This document shows, piece after piece, positions 14,373 to 18,579 of a stretch of 18,579 bases of DNA (the stretch's first letter is position 1; each line of letters begins with the position of its first letter). Source of the DNA: Moraxella equi (GTDB taxonomy: Bacteria > Pseudomonadota > Gammaproteobacteria > Pseudomonadales > Moraxellaceae); the NCBI RefSeq assembly GCF_002027555.1, contig NZ_MXAP01000142.1, forward strand, positions 1-18,579, read 5' to 3'. Made by a program: the position numbers and the translations under genes. The notes beneath the pieces are model-generated. The model saw nothing but the letters and a program-made list of their open reading frames with translations. It ran no database searches and was not told the DNA's origin.

Positions 14373-16223
14373 CTACATCTCACCCAAAAATCCGCCCGAC
14401 TGTCTTGCCCATAGGTTAGCATAAATCCCGCCTTGGGCGATGAGTTCGTCATGACTGCCCATCTCAATAATCTCGCCTTTGTCCATCACCACAAGCTTAT
14501 CAAGACTGGCGATGGTGGATAGGCGGTGAGCGATGGCGATGACGGTTTTGCCTTTCATCATCTCATCTAGGCTTTGGGTGATGGCGTGTTCCACTTCGCT
14601 GTCTAGGGCAGATGTCGCTTCATCAAGCAGTAAGATGGGGGCGTTTTTGAGCATGACCCGAGCGATGGCGATACGCTGACGCTGACCGCCTGAGAGTTTC
14701 ACGCCACGCTCGCCCACTTCGGTGTCAAGCCCTGTGTTGCCGTGTTTGTCTTCTAAGGTCTGGATAAAGTCCCATGCGTGGGCAAGGCGAGCCGCTGCGA
14801 TGATTTCGTCATCGGTTGCATCAGGTCTGCCATAGGCGATGTTCTCACGCACGGTGCGGTGTAGTAGGGCGGTGTCTTGGGTGACCATGCCGATGTTTTG
14901 GCGGAGCGATGTCTGAGTGACAGCACTGATGTCCTGCCCATCAATGCTGATACTGCCCCCATCCACGTCATAAAAACGCAGTAATAGATTGACAAGACTA
15001 GACTTGCCCGCCCCCGAGCGACCGACCAGACCGACTTTCTCGCCTGCTTGGATGGCTAGGTTGAACTTATCAAATAGGGCAGTTCCGTCTTCGCCACGCC
15101 CGTAGTTAAAGGTCACGTCATTAAACGCAATCTCGCCCCGTGCTACCACAAGCTCACTAGCATCAGCCCTATCCGTGATGGCGTGGGGTGTGGTTAGTGT
15201 TCTCATGCCATCCTGCACCGTGCCGATATGCTCAAACAGGCTTGCCATCTCCCACATAATCCACTGAATCATGCCTTTTAGACGTAGGGCGATACCACTT
15301 GCCACCGCAATCGCCCCAACGCTTACCTCGCCCATCATCCACAGATACACACCGATGGCGGTACTGCCAACTATCATGATAAGCGAGAGCGTCTCGGTCG
15401 TCGTTCCTAGAATGGACACCCACCGCATTTGGGCATGGACGGTGGTCATGAACTCGCTCATGGCGGATTTGGCATAGGACAGCTCACGATTAGAGTGGCT
15501 AAACAGCTTGACCGCACTGATGTTGGCATAAGCATCAGTCACACGTCCTGTCATCAAGGCACGAGCGTCGGCTTGGTTACTGGCGGTCTCACGCAGGCGG
15601 GGCAAGAAAAATTTCATCATCACCGCCACACAAATCAGCCACGCCACAAATGGCAAAAACAGCCAAATATCCAGCCCTAATAAAATCACGCCACTGGTTA
15701 CCAAATACGCCACGACAAACGACACCATCTCTGCCATGGTCATAATCGTATCACGCACCGATAGGGCGGTTTGCATGACTTTGGCGGAGACACGCCCTGA
15801 GAACTCATCATGATAAAACTGCATGGACTGTCCAAGCATGTGCTTATGAAACCACCACCGCAGTCGCATCGGCATGACCCCTTGTAACACTTGAAAGCGG
15901 ATTAAGTTGCCGATAAATTCGCCAAAAATGGACAGCACGCACAGCCCCAAAATCAGCGTAATGGTTGCCCCTTTTTCTTGCCATAGAGTCTCAGGGGTGT
16001 AGACGGTCAACCAGTCCACGACATCGCCCGCCCATGCAAATAACAGCGAGCTAAATATGCCAAGCAATATTGATAAAACAATACGTACCCCAATCCAAAA
16101 TCTCGCCCCTTCGGTACACGCCCACAAAAACCCAAAAAACCCACGCTGACTGGAGTCGGGAGTAGGCATCGGACTGTCGGGGTAGGGGTTTAGGCGGTTT
16201 TCAAAGTAGCGAAATAAAGACAT
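14373..16223 (-). CDS. ABC half-exporter (fused transmembrane and ATPase domains, MsbA/multidrug type)
   Basis: 616-residue half-transporter, expected to act as an inner-membrane dimer. Residues about 40-330 hold the transmembrane domain with hydrophobic stretches such as IVLSILLGIFSSLLFAWAG, ITLILGLCVLSIFGEFIG and MVSFVVAYLVTSGVILLG. The C-terminal ATPase is complete: GLVGRSGAGKSSLVN (Lys407), GMVTQDTALLHRTVRENIAYG, the TEVGERG X-loop typical of exporters, LSGGQRQRIAIARVML (510-514), ILLLDEATSALD and AIAHRLSTI. The first 35 residues are Pro/Ser-rich and not membrane-like. No Shine-Dalgarno is visible before the start, which lies in AT-rich sequence. The substrate cannot be inferred; the thiamine genes upstream are 190 bp away and need not be related. 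Confidence 0.9.
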   Translation of the reverse strand: MSLFRYFENRLNPYPDSPMPTPDSSQRGFFGFLWACTEGARFWIGVRIVLSILLGIFSSLLFAWAGDVVDWLTVYTPETLWQEKGATITLILGLCVLSIFGEFIGNLIRFQVLQGVMPMRLRWWFHKHMLGQSMQFYHDEFSGRVSAKVMQTALSVRDTIMTMAEMVSFVVAYLVTSGVILLGLDIWLFLPFVAWLICVAVMMKFFLPRLRETASNQADARALMTGRVTDAYANISAVKLFSHSNRELSYAKSAMSEFMTTVHAQMRWVSILGTTTETLSLIMIVGSTAIGVYLWMMGEVSVGAIAVASGIALRLKGMIQWIMWEMASLFEHIGTVQDGMRTLTTPHAITDRADASELVVARGEIAFNDVTFNYGRGEDGTALFDKFNLAIQAGEKVGLVGRSGAGKSSLVNLLLRFYDVDGGSISIDGQDISAVTQTSLRQNIGMVTQDTALLHRTVRENIAYGRPDATDDEIIAAARLAHAWDFIQTLEDKHGNTGLDTEVGERGVKLSGGQRQRIAIARVMLKNAPILLLDEATSALDSEVEHAITQSLDEMMKGKTVIAIAHRLSTIASLDKLVVMDKGEIIEMGSHDELIAQGGIYANLWARQSGGFLGEM

Positions 16224-16416
16224 GGTTATTATTTATAAATTATTAAAGGGAAAAGTGGCAAATTGGGCAAATTGCCAAAGGTGTAATGTGGGGTTTATGG
16301 AGGTATTATTCAATATCAAAATTTTAAAAATACGTTTTTAAAAATGGAAAGCAAGAATAGAATTTAATTTGGTGTGGGTTTGGTGTTTATTAGGGTGTTT
16401 AAATCCATGCAACCAC

Positions 16417-17157
16417 TTAACCCTGTATCGCCTCAAGTACGTTTTGTTTTAGATTTAAGTATTCTACACTTTGCAAAAAATCAGATGATTTATCAATGAC
16501 AAAATGATGGGCAAGCGTGGCAGGAAGCCCCTTTAACACATACAATTCATCTGCCAAATAAATCGCTTCATCAATGTCATGCGTGATAATAAGGCAGGTC
16601 AGTTCCTTGTCTTTTTGAAACGCCCCAAACCATTCATACATCTGATTTTTGGTTACAAAATCCAGTGCCGAAAATGGCTCATCTAAGAGCATAAGACTGT
16701 CATTACTTAGATAAGTGCGAAGCAGTGCCACTCGCTGACGTTGTCCGCCTGAGAGCTGGGCGGGGTATTTGTGGTATAGCTCATCAAGTCCAAAGGCAGG
16801 TAGTAGAGGCATGATTTTGTCATGAATGGCGGATTTTGGCAGGTTTTGTAAGGTCAAAGGCAGGGCAATGTTGTCATAGACACTTTTAAAGGGCAATAGC
16901 AAATCCTTTTGGAGCATATAACCCACGCTCCCTGCCTGCCCTGTGCTGTCCTTGCCGTCTATCAAGACCTTACCTGCTTTTGGCATGATAAGCCCTGAGG
17001 CGATATTAAATAAAGTCGTCTTACCCACGCCACTTGCCCCAATGATGGCAACGATTTTGCCTTGATAAATGGTTAAATTCAACTCGGCAAATAACGGCTT
17101 ATCATCAAATTCATGATGAATATCAACAAGTTGTAATTTGGCGGTTGGGGCGGTCAT
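16417..17157 (-). CDS. thiZ: ABC transporter ATPase, ThiZ-like (thiamine-precursor uptake)
   Basis: 246-residue importer ATPase of the nitrate/sulfonate/thiamine-precursor group. Walker A GASGVGKTT (residues 40-48), Q-loop YMLQKDLLLPF, signature LSGGQRQRVALLRTYL (from 135), Walker B LMLLDEPFSALD (155-166), and H-loop IITHDIDEAIYLADE (His193) are all intact. The ThiZ assignment follows from position 121 bp after the TPP-regulated thiY on the same strand, not from motifs, which do not separate ThiZ from SsuB or TauB. AAGGAC precedes the ATG. No integral-membrane permease gene follows or precedes it in the window. Confidence 0.8.
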   Translation of the reverse strand: MTAPTAKLQLVDIHHEFDDKPLFAELNLTIYQGKIVAIIGASGVGKTTLFNIASGLIMPKAGKVLIDGKDSTGQAGSVGYMLQKDLLLPFKSVYDNIALPLTLQNLPKSAIHDKIMPLLPAFGLDELYHKYPAQLSGGQRQRVALLRTYLSNDSLMLLDEPFSALDFVTKNQMYEWFGAFQKDKELTCLIITHDIDEAIYLADELYVLKGLPATLAHHFVIDKSSDFLQSVEYLNLKQNVLEAIQG

Positions 17158-17214
17158 GGGGTGTCCTTTTTATGGTGAGTATTTGAAATCGTATTAGGGT
17201 TAAGATAGTACAAA

Positions 17215-17233
17215 GGGCGTGTGCAACACGCCC
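17215..17233. repeat. GC-rich 8-bp palindrome between thiY and thiZ
   Basis: GGGCGTGT GCA ACACGCCC is a perfect hairpin with a three-base loop in AT-rich surroundings, flanked by CCTAC on the right. On the minus strand it is followed by TTTGT, too weak a T run for a firm terminator call. It resembles small REP-like palindromes scattered in many bacterial genomes. It could protect the thiY message or reduce read-through into thiZ. Confidence 0.55.
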
Positions 17234-17278
17234 CTACACAAATATTGCTTGGATTAATTAATCGCAAAATCTATATCA

Positions 17279-18295
17279 TCATTTCACATCATTAGGTAAA
17301 TAGTCATTGCTAACCCCTGCTTGTGGGGCAAATGGCGTATCAATTAGTTTATTATCGTACACCCATTTAAAGAAATTATCCCAGCGATTATAATCAAACC
17401 GCCCCCAACTGCCGTCTTCTGCCAGATATTGCCCCGACATATATTGCTGACTGGCTTTGGCAAGCTCAGGGTTAATCTCGGGGGCGTGCTTAATGAGAAT
17501 CTCGGCACTTTCATCGGCGTGCTGACTGGCATAGGTGTAGCCTTGACTGATGGCGGTCATGGCTTTTTTGTAGCGTTCGGGGTCTTTTTGTAGTGCGTTG
17601 CTGTTGGCGATGATGACAGGCGAGTAGTAGTCAAATACAGGGTTTGAATCTTTTAGATAAAAGAAATTGGTCTCCACGCCTTTTAGCCCTGCATGAATGC
17701 CGTCCCAGCTATAATACGCCAAAATATAGTCAAATTGGTTCATACGCAAGGCGGTTGTTGCATCCGTACTCTCCCCTGGGATTGGGTTTAACGGCTCACC
17801 GACTAGGCTTGCCACCGTTTTGTCGTCCACAGGGTCTTCCCAAGTGGAGTAGCGTTTGCCGTGTAGGTCTTTGGGCGTGCTTGCCCCCAAAGATTTGAGC
17901 GACAATAGCCCTGCGTTGTTGTGCTGAACGATGGCTCCAATAGCGGTAATCGGCTCGCCTTTATTTAGGCGTTTGACCATATTAGGCTGAAAATACACGC
18001 CCAAATCGGCACGCTCATTCGCCACTAGTGTGGACGCACTGTCTTCGGATGGCTGGACGATTTTGGCATCAAAGCCCTGCTCGGCAAAATAGCCCTTATC
18101 CAGTGCCACATACAGCCCTGTGTGGTTGGTGTTGGGCACCCAGTCTAGGGCGATGATAAGCTCTTGCTTGTCGGTTTTGGCAGGCTCTTGGGTGGTCTTG
18201 GCGGACGTATCGGCAGGTTTGTTGCACCCTGCTACAAATAAGCTCGCCCCAAGGGCGATGACGGATAATAGTTTTGGGCTTAACTGAATTAACAT
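17279..18295 (-). CDS. thiY: Thiamine-precursor (HMP/FAMP) binding lipoprotein ThiY
   Basis: NMT1/THI5-type solute-binding protein, 338 residues from the ATG at 18295. It begins with a lipoprotein signal (LGASLFVAGC, Cys24). The family signature ALDWVPNTNHTGLYVALDKGYF follows, then GVYFQPNMVKRLNKGEPI, WEDPVDDKTVASLVG, and DYILAYYSWDGIHAGL. In Gram-negative bacteria such a protein captures pyrimidine precursors of thiamine, HMP or N-formyl-4-amino-5-aminomethyl-2-methylpyrimidine. The frame is open to 18346, but those 17 codons read through the terminator hairpin. The ATG at 18295 has GGAG five bases upstream and starts a proper signal peptide. The upstream TPP riboswitch supports the thiamine role. 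Confidence 0.92.
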   Translation of the reverse strand: MLIQLSPKLLSVIALGASLFVAGCNKPADTSAKTTQEPAKTDKQELIIALDWVPNTNHTGLYVALDKGYFAEQGFDAKIVQPSEDSASTLVANERADLGVYFQPNMVKRLNKGEPITAIGAIVQHNNAGLLSLKSLGASTPKDLHGKRYSTWEDPVDDKTVASLVGEPLNPIPGESTDATTALRMNQFDYILAYYSWDGIHAGLKGVETNFFYLKDSNPVFDYYSPVIIANSNALQKDPERYKKAMTAISQGYTYASQHADESAEILIKHAPEINPELAKASQQYMSGQYLAEDGSWGRFDYNRWDNFFKWVYDNKLIDTPFAPQAGVSNDYLPNDVK

Positions 18296-18317
18296 AACAA
18301 CTCCATTCAATGTCAAT

Positions 18318-18343
18318 AAAAAACCCTTGGGGCAACCCAAAGG
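18318..18343 (-). terminator. Riboswitch-controlled intrinsic terminator before thiY
   Basis: On the minus strand, CCTTTGGG and CCCAAGGG pair over eight bp (one G-U) around a TTGC loop, followed by six T residues. It lies between the TPP aptamer and the thiY ribosome binding site. This is the expected expression platform for transcription termination when TPP is bound. I could not work out the competing anti-terminator pairing. Confidence 0.8.
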
Positions 18344-18387
18344 CAAATACAGTCAAGCCGACAAAAAACATCAAATAAATCAAGCAT

Positions 18388-18474
18388 TTAGTTTCCTACG
18401 CCAGTATTAACTGTATCAGGTTCACGGGTATCATCTCAGCTTTTTAACTTAAAAATAAAAAGCACCCCGACTAA
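18388..18474 (-). ncRNA. TPP riboswitch (THI element) aptamer
   Basis: On the minus strand the conserved THI-box pieces occur in order: CGGGGTGC, a variable AT-rich P3 region, GCTGAGATGATACCCGTGAA, then ACCTGAT with TAATACTGGCGTAGGAAA. The P1 helix closes with TTAGT (RNA 5' end, 18474-18470) and ACTAA (18392-18388). CTGAGA contacts the pyrimidine of TPP in known structures. It senses thiamine pyrophosphate and controls thiY, and possibly thiZ, through the downstream terminator. Confidence 0.96.
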
Positions 18475-18481
18475 GGTTTTT

Positions 18482-18510
18482 ATTATAAATGAAATGGGTG
18501 GGTTTGGCAA
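18482..18510 (-). promoter_or_regulatory. Promoter of the thiY transcript
   Basis: On the minus strand, TTGCCA (18505-18510) and TATAAT (18482-18487) are separated by 17 bp. Transcription would begin about 18475, at the first base of the riboswitch P1 region, which supports both calls. Nothing else was seen from 18511 to the window end. Confidence 0.85.
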
Positions 18511-18579
18511 TGGTCTTTAAAGAGATTAATTGGGTTTTATTTTGATTTGATATTGCGGTATTGTAGCAACTGTATCCCT

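Noticed and set aside
14373..17157. ABC exporter as the missing partner of ThiY-ThiZ
   Set aside because: It carries its own complete ATPase and the exporter-type TEVGERG loop, so it is not an importer permease.
18096..18383. Open frame starting at the end of the riboswitch and overlapping thiY in another frame
   Set aside because: It crosses the terminator, overlaps a confident lipoprotein gene, and becomes Arg/His-rich, as expected of a shadow frame.
1..18579. CRISPR array, tRNA or rRNA genes, insertion sequences, prophage
   Set aside because: No regularly spaced repeats, tRNA-like sequence, transposase or phage gene was seen on either strand.

Overview
The window looks like chromosomal DNA of a gammaproteobacterium in the family Moraxellaceae, most likely Moraxella or a close relative. 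This rests on protein character (YefM-YoeB, GlnRS, LpxH, DusB and PpiB all of gammaproteobacterial type), LpxH and lipoproteins that imply a Gram-negative envelope, and a patchwork base composition. The species cannot be named from this sequence alone. Most of the window is housekeeping or metabolic. I saw no CRISPR array, phage, insertion sequence, tRNA or rRNA.

Layout. (1) 250-4588, plus strand: a compact molybdenum cofactor (Moco) operon, moaA - YiiM-like MOSC protein - moaB - mobA - moaC - moaD - moaE, with overlapping or near-touching junctions from mobA to moaE. (2) 4704-6748, plus strand: rnz (RNase Z) and dusB (tRNA dihydrouridine synthase), a small tRNA-processing unit. A perfect 14-bp inverted repeat lies just before rnz, and a bidirectional terminator follows dusB. 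(3) 6804-8558, minus strand: glnS. (4) 8711-9212, plus strand: a YefM-YoeB toxin-antitoxin module with an operator-like promoter. (5) 9274-10652, plus strand: ppiB and lpxH, separated by a strong terminator. (6) 10748-14206, minus strand: a large lipoprotein with an alpha/beta-hydrolase domain and an exported TPR-like protein, each apparently its own unit. (7) 14373-16223, minus strand: an ABC half-exporter. (8) 16417-18510, minus strand: a thiamine-precursor uptake locus. It has a consensus-like promoter, a TPP riboswitch, an intrinsic terminator, the lipoprotein ThiY, and then the ATPase ThiZ.

How the genes work together. MoaA and MoaC make cPMP; MoaD and MoaE insert the dithiolene sulfurs; MoaB is the likely adenylylating or molybdate-handling step; MobA adds GMP. 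A Moco-dependent YiiM-type protein is encoded in the same operon. MoeA and MoeB are not in the window. At the right end, TPP should shut down ThiY-ThiZ by transcription termination. The membrane permease (ThiX) that this pair needs is not encoded in the window, which is the clearest biological oddity here.

The most interesting non-coding signals are the palindrome before rnz, the paired GTAC elements 12 bp apart at the yefM promoter, the riboswitch-terminator arrangement (which also corrects the ThiY start), and sharp GC shifts inside moaA and at mobA.
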